From Peptoniphilaceae bacterium AMB_02 (GTDB taxonomy: Bacteria > Bacillota > Clostridia > Tissierellales > Peptoniphilaceae): DNA of 64,000 nt. The stretch covers positions 1,228,001 through 1,292,000 of the forward strand of contig CP143259.1 of the NCBI GenBank assembly GCA_036321625.1. The letters run 5' to 3'. The translations under genes and the position numbers were made by a program. This document shows, piece by piece, positions 28,649-38,081 of this stretch (its first letter is position 1; the number at the start of each line of letters is the position of its first letter). The notes beneath the pieces are model-generated. The model did not search any database. It was not told the origin of the DNA and saw only the letters and a program-made list of their open reading frames with translations.

Positions 28649-29287
28649 TTATTTTTTGATATACCATAATGCAGTTGGCATTATTTGGCATCCCCTCTCT
28701 ACGTTGCTAAAACCAATATCTCTTAACATTTCCTCTATTTCATCAACTTCCAAAACCCTCATTTTTTTTGATTGGTATCGATATGTCATTTCAATTTCAT
28801 CGGGGTTTGCTCCTAAGTTTAATGCAAACTCGTACCAGTAATCCAGAAACTCGCAAGTGAAAACACTTAATACTAAAATTCCGTCATCATCTAAATTTCC
28901 ATAGATAGTTTTCAAAAATTCATATGGATTTTCCGTAAATTGAAGAACGAGTAAACATAAACACAATTGAAATTTATCTTTTATATTCAACTCTTCAAAC
29001 TTAGCATTTACTAGTTCTATATTATCTAAATTTGAACTATTGATATCTTCAGAAACCATTGATAACATTATCTCACTTGGCTCAACAACTACAATCTTTG
29101 ATTTATCATATAGTGAAATCAGGTTTTTAACTTCATAGCTTTGAGAACCTATTGCATATATGTTTTTAACATTCAGGTCTTTGCCTTTTAAAGGCAAAAT
29201 TGCATTAAAAACAATATCCAACATTAAATTATACCCGGGTATTTTTCTTTGAATATCCTCTAAATAATAGACATTGAATTTCTTCAT
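28649..29287 (-). CDS. Class I SAM-dependent methyltransferase-like protein
   Basis: A 212-aa protein with a methyltransferase-like order: YAIGSQSYEVKNLI at motif I (glycine-poor, so SAM binding is uncertain), IVVVEPSEIMLSMV, LCLCLLVLQFTE and NLDDDGILVLSVF. The second half resembles SAM-methyltransferase C-termini. Substrate unknown. It is not closely spaced with its neighbours. Confidence 0.65.
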   Translation of the reverse strand: MKKFNVYYLEDIQRKIPGYNLMLDIVFNAILPLKGKDLNVKNIYAIGSQSYEVKNLISLYDKSKIVVVEPSEIMLSMVSEDINSSNLDNIELVNAKFEELNIKDKFQLCLCLLVLQFTENPYEFLKTIYGNLDDDGILVLSVFTCEFLDYWYEFALNLGANPDEIEMTYRYQSKKMRVLEVDEIEEMLRDIGFSNVERGCQIMPTALWYIKK

Positions 29288-29414
29288 TTAGTCTCCATTA
29301 ATAATAATTCAAATGCAAATACTTAACATACTGCTGAAAATTTGTTGACTTATCAAATAAAGTAAAGAAATTTGATACGGTATTAATTTACTAATATTTC
29401 AAAAGCCATTAGTT

Positions 29415-29897
29415 TCATCTATTTCTTAATCTATTCTCCAAATCAGCAATACTTATCCCTAGAACCGGATGCACTACATCAGGTGCTATTTCAGCGAAGG
29501 GTATCAGAACAAAATCTCGATTCTCCATATCACCATGAGGTATTTCAAGCAATTCATCGGAATATACTAAATCATCCATCATAATAATATCTATATCAAT
29601 GAGACGTGGTCCCCAGCGATATGTTTCTGTACGACCAAGTTTAACTTCAATAGCTTTGATTTGTTTTAGTAATTCTCTCGGTTCCAGTTCTGTTTCAATT
29701 TGAACCATGCCATTGAGGAAGTCTGGTTGATCTTCAACTCCGTATGCAGAATTACTTAAATAACCTGATGACTTAATAAATTTAGAATTTTTAAGCTTTT
29801 TTAGTTCTTGGATTACATTATCAAGGTTCTCTTTAAGATCTCCAAGATTTGAACCTATTGCCAAATATGCTGTTCGTGATTTTCTGTTTTTATTCAT
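29415..29897 (-). CDS. folK: 6-hydroxymethyl-7,8-dihydropterin pyrophosphokinase
   Basis: The 160-aa protein has YLAIGSNLGDLKENL, the catalytic RWGPRLIDIDIIM and FVLIPFAEIAP. It transfers pyrophosphate from ATP to the pterin alcohol before condensation with pABA. It overlaps the 3' end of folE2 by 8 bp. folP and folB are not present in the window. Confidence 0.96.
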   Translation of the reverse strand: MNKNRKSRTAYLAIGSNLGDLKENLDNVIQELKKLKNSKFIKSSGYLSNSAYGVEDQPDFLNGMVQIETELEPRELLKQIKAIEVKLGRTETYRWGPRLIDIDIIMMDDLVYSDELLEIPHGDMENRDFVLIPFAEIAPDVVHPVLGISIADLENRLRNR

Positions 29898-30666
29898 CTA
29901 TATCTTTTCTAGCATACGCATATGCATTGTGATTGTGTATGCTCTCTTCTGATTCAGTATAAACTTCATAATAATCAATGCCTTCAATTTCTCTAAGTGC
30001 TACAACACAGTCTCTCGTAAGATCTTCTACGAATTTTGGATTATTATATGCAAATTCAGTTACATACTTTTCATCCGGTCTTTTTAATACCGGATAAAGT
30101 GGAGTTGAAGCACACTTTTCTATCAAGTTTACAATATCTTCAATCCATATTAATCTTGTCGTATTTATGGACACCGTTGTATAAGCACGCTGATTGTGTG
30201 CCCCTGATTCGGAAATCTCCTTGGAACAAGGACAAAGTGTTTGCACCGGTACCGTTACTAAAAGCGTAAACTCAAAATTGTTTTTATGATCAACCTTTCC
30301 TATCATTTCACAATCGACATCGATGAGACCTTTACTTTTTGTAACCGGACTCAACTTTTCTATAAAGTATGGGAAGGATATGGAAATATAAGCTGCTTCA
30401 GCATGTAATTTATCTCTTAGTTTTGTCAATAAACTTTCTAATTGTCCCAGATTTATGTACTCTATTTCATTTACTATTTCTACAAATCTAGACATATGAG
30501 TACCTCTGTCCTCCATAGCCAAGTCAACAGAAATATCAAATTCAGCAACAGTTTTTTGAGACTCCAGTCTTTTGTCTTTTACAATTAGCGGATGACGAAG
30601 TTTATTAATCCCTACTTGATTTAAATATACATTTCTTTGATCTTTTTGTGATTGAACGTCTTTCAA
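29890..30666 (-). CDS. folE2: GTP cyclohydrolase IB (FolE2)
   Basis: The 258-aa protein shows the type IB signature TVPVQTLCPCSKEISESGAHNQR, with the zinc/active-site Cys, and EDRGTHMSRFVEI. FolE2 converts GTP to dihydroneopterin triphosphate without needing zinc strictly, the first step of both folate and queuosine synthesis. It lies immediately after queD and overlaps folK. Confidence 0.96.
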   Translation of the reverse strand: MKDVQSQKDQRNVYLNQVGINKLRHPLIVKDKRLESQKTVAEFDISVDLAMEDRGTHMSRFVEIVNEIEYINLGQLESLLTKLRDKLHAEAAYISISFPYFIEKLSPVTKSKGLIDVDCEMIGKVDHKNNFEFTLLVTVPVQTLCPCSKEISESGAHNQRAYTTVSINTTRLIWIEDIVNLIEKCASTPLYPVLKRPDEKYVTEFAYNNPKFVEDLTRDCVVALREIEGIDYYEVYTESEESIHNHNAYAYARKDIDE

Positions 30667-31023
30667 TTATTTGCCTCCATAAACAATTCCTGAAGTTTTA
30701 GTTTCCCATACTTCTATCTCATACAATTCTACATTTTCTCTTTTTACCATAGGATACAACTTTTCCCATATATATTTAGCTATATTTTCAGCTGTCGGAT
30801 TTTCCAAAAAGTCATTTAAATATTGATGGTCAAATTCAATTAAAATCTCATCATTTACCAAGTGTTTTAACTGAACAAAATCAAATATCATATCTTCATG
30901 ATCCGGTTCCCCTTTAAGTTTTACCACTAATTTATAAGTATGACCATGTAGTCTTTCACATTTCCCGTGGTACTTTGTTAAATTATGTGCTGCATCAAAC
31001 TCGAATTCTTTTATCAGTATCAT
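30667..31023 (-). CDS. queD: 6-carboxytetrahydropterin synthase QueD (COG0720), possible FolB-replacing type
   Basis: The 118-aa T-fold protein has FEFDAAHNL (zinc His13), KCERLHGHTY (Cys22, Glu23, zinc His26 and His28), and EFDHQYLND. The Cys-Glu-x-x-His-Gly-His arrangement has both the catalytic Cys of QueD and the Glu found in PTPS-III enzymes that stand in for FolB. Clustering with folE2 and folK, with no queC/E/F and no folB beside it, supports a folate role as well. See findings. Confidence 0.9.
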   Translation of the reverse strand: MILIKEFEFDAAHNLTKYHGKCERLHGHTYKLVVKLKGEPDHEDMIFDFVQLKHLVNDEILIEFDHQYLNDFLENPTAENIAKYIWEKLYPMVKRENVELYEIEVWETKTSGIVYGGK

Positions 31024-31269
31024 TTAAAAACTCCTCCCGTAAACATATTAATTATATATTACCATAGATATAACTTAATTCTCTTTTAAAAAGTACTACT
31101 TTAATTAAAATAAGCGTATATTTAGCTTCGTCAATCTACACTAATATTACTTTTTGTAATTCTATATAAACAAGCCTTGTCAAAAATAAGTGCATACAAA
31201 AATAAAACAGCCGTCTAGGCGATTTCTTGAGTCAAGTCCAACATTGGTTTAATTTAAGATAAACCGACA

Positions 31270-31857
31270 TTAATATCCTAACTCAGTATCAATTATAATA
31301 GGAATAATATTTTTATGCCTGTTCTTTGCAATTTTAAAAAAGTAGTTACACATTCTATCTTTTGAATTGCAATCCGTACAATATCCCAGCTTAGAACAAG
31401 GAAGGTTTTTCCCGAGCCTTATAGCATTCTTGGGGGCTGCTATAGTTTTTACTCTATGAATTAAGGAATGTTCATTTTCAACAATCTTATTGGTCCCAAA
31501 TACCAAGTAAATGGTTTTATCAGGTCTCATAAGATTTCTTACCCTGTTTCCATAGCCATCGACAAAGAAAAAAACACCCTGAGAACTCACAGCACTGGCA
31601 CTTGATATATAGATATCGGAACTATCAGCCGCATCGATATCGTCACCTTTCCAGTGCCAAGATACTCTACTTCCCCTATCAACAAGTTTATCGTATAAAC
31701 CAAGCTCATCTATGGTCACAGATCCACCTATGCCAATACTGTTATCTGAGATTACGGAAAGCAAGTAGTTCACCGCTTCAACACTTTCTTTAAAGTATAA
31801 AGGACTGAAACCATTATACTTCAAACTATTCATTAATCTTTCTATTCTTTCATACAT
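31270..31857 (-). CDS. LUD-domain protein (LutC/YkgG family)
   Basis: A 195-aa single LUD domain: IGIGGSVTIDELGLYDKL, FFFVDGYGNRVRNL and VFGTNKIV, with a C-terminal cysteine cluster CSKLGYCTDCNSKDRMC of unknown use. In lutABC operons LutC takes part in lactate oxidation, but lutA and lutB are absent here, so this is an orphan. The ATG at 31857 follows GGTGATTAATTG. Confidence 0.85.
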   Translation of the reverse strand: MYERIERLMNSLKYNGFSPLYFKESVEAVNYLLSVISDNSIGIGGSVTIDELGLYDKLVDRGSRVSWHWKGDDIDAADSSDIYISSASAVSSQGVFFFVDGYGNRVRNLMRPDKTIYLVFGTNKIVENEHSLIHRVKTIAAPKNAIRLGKNLPCSKLGYCTDCNSKDRMCNYFFKIAKNRHKNIIPIIIDTELGY

Positions 31858-32059
31858 CAATTAATCACCATATTATTTTATTAAACCTTATCCTTTTTAA
31901 TATTTTATTGCTTATTTCTAGAAATTCCCTTATAAAATCATGCTAAATCTAAATTGAAAGGGTACTCGTACAAAACTCAACTATAGTATAAATTATATTG
32001 TTAATTAAAGCTAGAGCAACTGTTCTAAAACACGGTAAAATAGTTACAGATAATTTTTT

Positions 32060-32674
32060 TTATACTTCGACAATGTCATTAAAATCAGCAATAAACTCGT
32101 CCATGCTTCTTTCTTTTAAATGATACCTTAAGGTATTAAATCCAAGTTCTTTAGCCGTTTGCAAGTTTTGTTCAAGATCATCAATAAACAAGCACTCACT
32201 TGCTTCAAGTTCAAACTTATCGAGTAGGAGCTTGTATATTTCAGGATCCGGTTTGCCGACCTTAAAATCGCAGGAAATTATCTCTCCCTCAAATAAGCTC
32301 TTTCTCTCTTTATCCCATTTCAGTTCATAATAATCAGGACTATAGTTAGACAGTAAATACAGTTTCATCCCCTTAGACTTTTGCACTTCGTAAAAGTCAA
32401 GCAACTCTTCATTAAAAACCATATAACCCCACCATGTGTTAAGAATCTTATCTATAATATGGAACTCGGATTTTCTAAGTTTTGATTTTACACTTTTAGC
32501 GATTTCGCTTTTAGTAATTAAATCTCTATCCCATTTATACCATTCTTCACCTTTAAATAGCACAGATGCAATCTCCTGAGCCCTTTTCATGTCATCTGTA
32601 TATTTTAAAACAATGATTTCAGGATTAAATTCCAGAATTACATTTCCAATGTCGGATATAATATTTTTAATCAT
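32060..32674 (-). CDS. HAD-superfamily hydrolase (YihX-like)
   Basis: The 204-aa protein has motif I ISDIGNVILEF (nucleophile Asp), motif II LLSNYSPDY, motif III lysine in KVGKPDPEIY and motif IV CLFIDDLEQN. The DxGNV form of motif I is normal in the YihX/epoxide-hydrolase-like branch. It likely removes phosphate from a sugar phosphate. ATG 32674 follows AGAGGTG. Confidence 0.85.
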   Translation of the reverse strand: MIKNIISDIGNVILEFNPEIIVLKYTDDMKRAQEIASVLFKGEEWYKWDRDLITKSEIAKSVKSKLRKSEFHIIDKILNTWWGYMVFNEELLDFYEVQKSKGMKLYLLSNYSPDYYELKWDKERKSLFEGEIISCDFKVGKPDPEIYKLLLDKFELEASECLFIDDLEQNLQTAKELGFNTLRYHLKERSMDEFIADFNDIVEV

Positions 32675-32828
32675 GTACAGCACCTCTTTTCTTTATGTCG
32701 TAATCGTTATCCTTCTAAATATTATACTATAGAATACTAGACTTTATGGATTATTATATTTGAATTAATTCATAAGATTGACTAAAAAAATCTAAAGTGA
32801 TTTTTAATGTAGCGAGTAGGAGATGTCG

Positions 32829-33008
32829 CCTTCTTGTAAATCTCTCCCTCAGACAGCACAGCTGACAGCTCCCTTTCCAGCCTAACCAATTGAGATGCAC
32901 ATCGAGATTCTGGTAGGCTTCATGCAAAGAATTCCCAAGAACGAAGTGATTGGCTAGAATTCGACTGCCGTCAGATGGAGGCTATGTGATTGGGTAGAAT
33001 TCGACTGC
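32829..33008. repeat. Intergenic repeat relic with 23-bp direct repeats
   Basis: GTGATTGGCTAGAATTCGAC... at 32946-32968 recurs with one mismatch at 32986-33008, a 40-bp period. Upstream, the block with TCTCTCCCTC and CAGCACAG (32829-32861) recurs in degenerate form at 44489-44519. No ORF fits. This looks like a decayed interspersed or MITE-like element and fills most of the 500-bp gap between genes. Confidence 0.6.
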
Positions 33009-33066
33009 TAAAAGAATGAAGCTCCCAAAGACTAAAATACACCATTGATAATGGTAGAAATAACAC

Positions 33067-33107
33067 TAGTCAAGGGATTAAAACCAATTATTTTAATCCC
33101 TTGACTA
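33067..33107. terminator. 17-bp perfect hairpin, possible terminator of the YrdB-like gene
   Basis: TAGTCAAGGGATTAAAA and its exact complement flank the loop CCAATTA. The only T/A tract is within the stem, so termination is possible but not certain; it lies 94 bp after the gene at 33201. Confidence 0.5.
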
Positions 33108-33200
33108 CTATCTGAAATAGCAAAGTTTATGCTATCTTTATTTATATCGTAACAACCAACTATTATCATGCACTTGCTTTTAAATAAAGTAGTAGCAGTT

Positions 33201-33554
33201 CTACGCCTTAGCCATAACATACTGACCTATTGCTTGTATAATAGTTAACGGAAACATCAAAGCTAAACCTAATCTCTTATCACCGTATTTATAAAGAATA
33301 TATCCCGTAACTATCATCATTAATCCTATTACAATAATCCTTGCCACCAATGGTATTCGGTAATCTGCTTTGGGAGCAAGAAAAAATGCCCAAAATACGA
33401 TAGTAATGATTACCCCAAGGATTCCAAGCGTAATAGCAAGTACTGAGTTAATTGGTTTTAGAACTCTCCAAATTGCTCTACCAACTGCTACCCACAGTAC
33501 AAGTTCTGCAAAAAAATTTAAGCTGCCAATAATCCACTGTAAATATACAAACAT
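33201..33554 (-). CDS. YrdB/DUF2568 family membrane protein
   Basis: A 117-aa protein with four predicted membrane helices (about 8-28, 36-58, 67-87, 93-113). The stretch FWAFFLAPKADYRIP between helices 2 and 3 is characteristic of the YrdB family. Function is unknown. It lies 57 bp after the histidine kinase gene in the same direction, so it may be transcribed with the antimicrobial-peptide resistance cluster. Confidence 0.75.
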   Translation of the reverse strand: MFVYLQWIIGSLNFFAELVLWVAVGRAIWRVLKPINSVLAITLGILGVIITIVFWAFFLAPKADYRIPLVARIIVIGLMMIVTGYILYKYGDKRLGLALMFPLTIIQAIGQYVMAKA

Positions 33555-33611
33555 AATATTACCTCCTATGTTATATATACCCCGTTTTGTTTAGTAACTA
33601 TCCAAAAATTT

Positions 33612-34991
33612 TCACGCATTATTGCAGCTATAAAACTCGATGCTTACTGTTGCTCCATTAAAATTTTCATTATTCACTATATTGATATTACCTCCATGTT
33701 TTTCAGCAGCTTTTTTAGCCATATATAAACCAAGACCGTAATGTTTACCTGATCGTTCTTTTTGACTTGTGTAGAACTCTGTAGTCGCATATTTTAACTC
33801 TTCCGGTGAAAAACCGTATCCCCTATCTATAATAGTAAAAGCCATTCCATTTGATTTAAGTGATTTTACCTCCATAGTTATTGTGTCATTTTCCCTTGAA
33901 TATTCAGCAGCATTACTGATAATATTAGAAATAGCTCTAAATATCAGCATTCTATCTCCATAGAAGGATTTAGGCAAATTAGATTCTACTAGATCAAATA
34001 TTAAATTCTTAGTTTTACACATTGCCTTTGCATCTATTTCAATTTCATAGACTAAATCCTTAGGATTAAATTCTTTTAGATTCAAATTATCACTGGTATA
34101 GGAACTGCTAACATCCATTAAGATTTTGATATATTCTTCAATTCTAACTGAACTTCTTTGTATATAGTTTAAAAGCTCGACGTCGTTTTCGTTTAAATCC
34201 GACTCTAATAGTAGTTCACTATTGCCTTTAATAATTGTGAGTGGTGTTTTTAAGTCATGTGCTATAGCAGATATCTGGCTTTTTTTATTCCTTTCAATTT
34301 GCCACTGCTCATTAAGTGATGAAGCTAAACTACTTTTTAATCTATTTAATGATTCCAGCACTTCATTTATTTCCCTAATTTTACTTGATTTTATTACAAA
34401 ATCTAATTCACGATTTTGAATATATTCGGTAGCTTCATTTAAAGGAGCTAGCTCAGTTTTTAGTCTTTTGCTAAATCTATATGCTATTACAATACCAATA
34501 ATTACCGTGCCTAAAACAGAAAAACCAAGAAGTAATACCTCGGGTTTGGGGAATAGTTTATGAAGCTGAGGGTTTGCAAAATGAGCATTAATATCGTATC
34601 TGATAATAATTCTACTCCCATCATCCCTATCAATAATGTAGTACTTGTTTTTAGGTAAATTATCATCTCTGTCAATACTGTCTTTTAATATACTTAGTGT
34701 TCTATTAGACATATTTGTCTCTAAGATAATGCCTTCTTTACTCAATATTGCATAAGTTGATGTAAAAGGTATTAACTCTTTTTTAAATTCACTGCTACTT
34801 GATAATGTATCCTTCAATCTAATAATTTCTTGTTCTGTGTAGTTTGCAGGCAAAACAATTCCATTGTTAATTGCGAGACTAAGCGAAAATACCGTTACTA
34901 TGGCTAATATGATGATTGCCAATGAAAATCCCATTAAATACTTTAAGAAAAACAAAGTGATGCTCGAGTTTCTTTTTTGTTTTATCTCCAT
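33612..34991 (-). CDS. Sensor histidine kinase of the lantibiotic-type immunity cluster
   Basis: The 459-aa protein has two membrane helices (about 15-40 and 155-175) around a 110-aa extracytoplasmic sensor, a HAMP-like linker, the HisKA box SAIAHDLKTPLTIIKGN and a HATPase domain with N, G1 and G2 boxes (NIISNAAEYS, DRGYGFS, GLGLYMAKKA). The start ATG 34991 overlaps the response-regulator stop. It is likely to sense antimicrobial peptides or the transporter state. Confidence 0.9.
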   Translation of the reverse strand: MEIKQKRNSSITLFFLKYLMGFSLAIIILAIVTVFSLSLAINNGIVLPANYTEQEIIRLKDTLSSSSEFKKELIPFTSTYAILSKEGIILETNMSNRTLSILKDSIDRDDNLPKNKYYIIDRDDGSRIIIRYDINAHFANPQLHKLFPKPEVLLLGFSVLGTVIIGIVIAYRFSKRLKTELAPLNEATEYIQNRELDFVIKSSKIREINEVLESLNRLKSSLASSLNEQWQIERNKKSQISAIAHDLKTPLTIIKGNSELLLESDLNENDVELLNYIQRSSVRIEEYIKILMDVSSSYTSDNLNLKEFNPKDLVYEIEIDAKAMCKTKNLIFDLVESNLPKSFYGDRMLIFRAISNIISNAAEYSRENDTITMEVKSLKSNGMAFTIIDRGYGFSPEELKYATTEFYTSQKERSGKHYGLGLYMAKKAAEKHGGNINIVNNENFNGATVSIEFYSCNNA

Positions 34992-35641
34992 ATATAACCT
35001 ACTCCCCATATAGTTTCTATAGGACACTCCAAATGAAGCGTAAACTTTTTACGTATGTTTTTGATATGAACTCTAATCGAAGTTATATCACTGTCTGAAT
35101 CATAACCAAAAACCTCTTCCAATATTTGTTCCAAGGAAAACACTTGACCTCTATGTCTTGCCAAAAGCTCACAAATCTCATACTCGCCTTTAGTTAGAGG
35201 CAATTTTTCATCGCCTATAATAACCGACTTTTCCAATAAATGGAAACTTACATCTCCTAAGACTAAGTAATTTAGCTTTTCTCTTTTTTCTCTTCGCAAA
35301 TGAGCTTCAACTCTTGCCCTTAGTTCCGAGATTCCAAAAGGTTTTTTTATATAATCGTCCGCTCCCAAAGCAAGTCCTTCAACTATATCCTCTTCATCCG
35401 TTTTAGCCGTTAGAAATAGAATTGGACAATCTATTTTATTTCTTATTTCTTTACAGAAAGTAAAACCGTCTATCTCGGGCATCATAACGTCCAGTATCAA
35501 TAAGTCTATGGACTCCAAATCTGAAGCATCCAAGCATTTAGGATTACTTTTAGTAATTATCGAATGCCCCTCTTTAAGTAATACCCTTTCAACCAGCTTG
35601 AGTATTCCTTCATCATCGTCTATAATCAATATTTTTGCCAT
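34982..35641 (-). CDS. OmpR-family response regulator
   Basis: A 219-aa regulator: receiver domain with the phospho-acceptor Asp51 in LLILDVMMPEIDG and a C-terminal winged HTH (about 125-219) ending SIRVHIKNIRKKF and GVGYIWR. It overlaps the kinase gene start by 10 bp and follows the two permease genes, as in nisin/CprRK-type immunity clusters. Its expected target is the ABC transporter promoter upstream of 37854. Confidence 0.93.
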   Translation of the reverse strand: MAKILIIDDDEGILKLVERVLLKEGHSIITKSNPKCLDASDLESIDLLILDVMMPEIDGFTFCKEIRNKIDCPILFLTAKTDEEDIVEGLALGADDYIKKPFGISELRARVEAHLRREKREKLNYLVLGDVSFHLLEKSVIIGDEKLPLTKGEYEICELLARHRGQVFSLEQILEEVFGYDSDSDITSIRVHIKNIRKKFTLHLECPIETIWGVGYIWR

Positions 35642-35676
35642 TCTCGAAACTCCTCATTTATCATATTACTATTTTA

Positions 35677-36435
35677 TCATTTATCGCCTAAACTATCATT
35701 ACCATCCCATTTTTTCGCCCAAATGACAAGAACAATCATGAGAACTGTTGATGTAATTATTAGATTAATTACTGCTTTAAAAACCAGGGGATACTGAAAA
35801 ATTGATACTTGCATTTTATTAGACTCAAGGAATATACTGCAAAATCTCACTAGTGTGCCCCATGGTAATATATTCCATATCCCGTCTCCTAACCCTGTTA
35901 GAAGTAATGCCGAAAGTAAAGAACCAACGATTCCTGTAATTATTCCTGCGCTTTTTCCAGCATTATAAGCTATCAGATAATGAATTAAATAAATGGGTAA
36001 TGTTGATACAAACACAATTAAGGCTAACTGAAAATAAATTAATATTTTAAGTATATGATTACCTTGTAAGTTGAATATTATACCAAAACCCACCACTGCA
36101 AAAATCGTTGCCGGTAAACCATAGAACAGCAAAGCAATAAGTTTTGAAATATGTGCTCTAGGCTTCGATTGACTTATTAATAAAAACTGGAAATTACCGG
36201 CTTGTTCTTCCATTTCACAAGAAATAACAGTTATTAGTCCTATTAAAAACGGAAACGATAAAGCTAATACTTGAATGTATGCACTTATCTTATCAAATTC
36301 ATCCCAAGCGGAGTATTTATAGTAAATCGCAAAAACCCCTATAACCAATGCCGGGATAATTACATGTATCCAAAGTAGTTTAGAATGATTAATCTTATAT
36401 ATTTCAGACATAAAATTTTTAATAAAAGCTCTCAT
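35677..36435 (-). CDS. Lantibiotic-immunity ABC permease, MutG-like
   Basis: A 252-aa protein with six membrane helices and the family stretch VISCEMEEQAGNFQFLLISQ in the first cytoplasmic region. This places it with MutG/SpaG/CprC-type permeases that expel nisin-like peptides from the membrane. It follows its sister permease by 2 bp. Confidence 0.82.
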   Translation of the reverse strand: MRAFIKNFMSEIYKINHSKLLWIHVIIPALVIGVFAIYYKYSAWDEFDKISAYIQVLALSFPFLIGLITVISCEMEEQAGNFQFLLISQSKPRAHISKLIALLFYGLPATIFAVVGFGIIFNLQGNHILKILIYFQLALIVFVSTLPIYLIHYLIAYNAGKSAGIITGIVGSLLSALLLTGLGDGIWNILPWGTLVRFCSIFLESNKMQVSIFQYPLVFKAVINLIITSTVLMIVLVIWAKKWDGNDSLGDK

Positions 36436-36437
36436 AT

Positions 36438-37157
36438 TTAAACCTCTTTATATTTAAACCAAAAACCGGTAACAGTAATCATAATTATATATGCAAAAAC
36501 ACTGATTACCAGTCCCATAGGTATAACGTCGGAATCCATTAAGTAACTCCCGTTTTCTACCCATAAACCATTTGGATGTATTCCTAAAATTGGACACATT
36601 AATCTAGATGGGATAGCAAAGGGCATCCACCATTTGTTTGTAGTTGAAAAAGTTATTGCCATACCAATATTGAAAAATATACTTACCAATAATGTAGTAT
36701 ACGGACCAACCATTTCAGTAATCCACATCCAAAGGGGAATTTGCCATGCAAAACATATAAACAGCACAAGACTTGCGTAAAAGCTCTGTAAAATCGTAAT
36801 CTGTTTATCTAACACAAGTCCAGTGGTAGAAATTAAAATAAAGAATACCAACACAGTTATAAAAAGATAAACTGTATTTAAAATGACTTCTGCTAACCAA
36901 AGCTTCTCTTTTTGGACCACAACACCAAACATACCATGTCTATTATTCCTTTTTTCCGATGCAGTAGAAAAACATGTAACAATTGTAATAGTAGCTGGAA
37001 GTATTAGAAAATACCACCAATTATAAGATCCATTTTGTACATTTGCAGAATTAAGCAGTAATGATAATAGGATTGTAATTATTGGTGCAATAATTAATAA
37101 TTTAATTCTAAATTTTCCCTTTTGTTTTAGTAACTCTGCTCTTAGTAAATTAAACAT
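36438..37157 (-). CDS. Lantibiotic-immunity ABC permease, MutE/EpiE-like
   Basis: A 239-aa six-helix permease starting [12 protein letters not shown] and containing [18 protein letters not shown], which parallels the MutG-type loop. The ATG at 37157 sits 6 bases after AGGTG and overlaps the ATPase stop; a GTG five codons earlier is less likely. Pairs with the permease downstream to form a heterodimer. Confidence 0.82.
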   Translation of the reverse strand: MFNLLRAELLKQKGKFRIKLLIIAPIITILLSLLLNSANVQNGSYNWWYFLILPATITIVTCFSTASEKRNNRHGMFGVVVQKEKLWLAEVILNTVYLFITVLVFFILISTTGLVLDKQITILQSFYASLVLFICFAWQIPLWMWITEMVGPYTTLLVSIFFNIGMAITFSTTNKWWMPFAIPSRLMCPILGIHPNGLWVENGSYLMDSDVIPMGLVISVFAYIIMITVTGFWFKYKEV

Positions 37158-37854
37158 TATCTTCACCTGCACATTTAACTATATCCATAAACAAATTCTC
37201 TAAATTTAGCGACTTATCAATCGCATTCTCATACCACAATTTTCCCTCTACTATTATTCCAATATGATCAGCAATATTCTCTACCTCCGAAAGTATATGA
37301 CTGGAAAGAATTACAGTAATTCCATTTTTCGGAAAAGATCTGATTAGTTCCCTTAGTTCGATTATCCCTATAGGGTCAAGTCCATTAGTCGGCTCATCGA
37401 GAATTAACAGCTTGGGATAATTAAGAAGTGCAATGGCAATACCGAGTCTTTGCTTCATACCCATGGAAAACTGACTTGCTTTTTTCTTCCCAGCATCCTT
37501 CAAATCTACGACTTCTAATACTTCTTCTATTCTACTATCAGGTATTCCATAAATAAGCGCTCTGACTTTTAAATTTTCTCTAGCAGTCAAATTCTCGTAT
37601 ATAGGTGGTGATTCAATAAGCGCTCCTATATCGGTCAGCACCTTTCTTTCCCACTCTTCACCCTTATAGTATATTTCTCCCGATGTTGGTTTTAACATAC
37701 CCGTTAACATCTTAAGCAATGTTGATTTACCTGCACCATTTGGACCAAGTAATCCATATACTGAGTTTTCTTTTACATTTATAGAAATATCTCTCACAGC
37801 ATACTGATTCTTATACATTTTGCTAAGTTTTTCCGTAAATAATATTGAATCCAT
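37150..37854 (-). CDS. ABC transporter ATP-binding protein (lantibiotic/bacitracin-type)
   Basis: The 234-aa ATPase has Walker [10 protein letters not shown] (37-45), signature FSMGMKQR, Walker [14 protein letters not shown] and switch His in SSHILSEV. It is the energy subunit of the BcrA/MutF/CprA group. First gene of an operon ATPase-permease-permease-regulator-kinase with overlapping or nearly overlapping junctions. No lantibiotic biosynthesis genes are adjacent, so it is a resistance rather than a producer-immunity unit. Confidence 0.93.
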   Translation of the reverse strand: MDSILFTEKLSKMYKNQYAVRDISINVKENSVYGLLGPNGAGKSTLLKMLTGMLKPTSGEIYYKGEEWERKVLTDIGALIESPPIYENLTARENLKVRALIYGIPDSRIEEVLEVVDLKDAGKKKASQFSMGMKQRLGIAIALLNYPKLLILDEPTNGLDPIGIIELRELIRSFPKNGITVILSSHILSEVENIADHIGIIVEGKLWYENAIDKSLNLENLFMDIVKCAGEDNV

Positions 37855-37944
37855 TTAAAAATCTCCCTTCTTATTTCGTAATTTCATATTACTAAACATT
37901 TATAAAGATTCTATAAATAGATTCGAATTTAAAAATATTTCTAA

Positions 37945-37982
37945 AAAAATGACGACAGAGAATTTTTCTATCGTCATTTTAT
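37945..37982 (-). terminator. Intrinsic terminator after the rifamycin-phosphotransferase-like gene
   Basis: AAATGACGACAGA pairs with TCTATCGTCATTT (one mismatch) around a 7-nt loop; leftward a TTTTT tract follows. Its core stem matches the one at 43521. Confidence 0.75.
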
Positions 37983-38081
37983 TCCTCTATTAAATTTTTA
38001 TTCCAGTATCTAACTAAAACTGGAACTACTTATACTAGATACTTATCTAAAGGTTGATTCATCAATGCAATAATCATGAAA

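Noticed and set aside
31024-31269. Possible preQ1 or folate riboswitch before queD/folE2/folK
   Set aside because: I found no preQ1-type pseudoknot loop or THF-aptamer core in the 246 bp leader; only an AT-rich stretch.
33032-33220. 62-codon leftward frame
   Set aside because: It spans the 17-bp hairpin and the end of the YrdB-like gene, has no ribosome site, and its sequence looks random.
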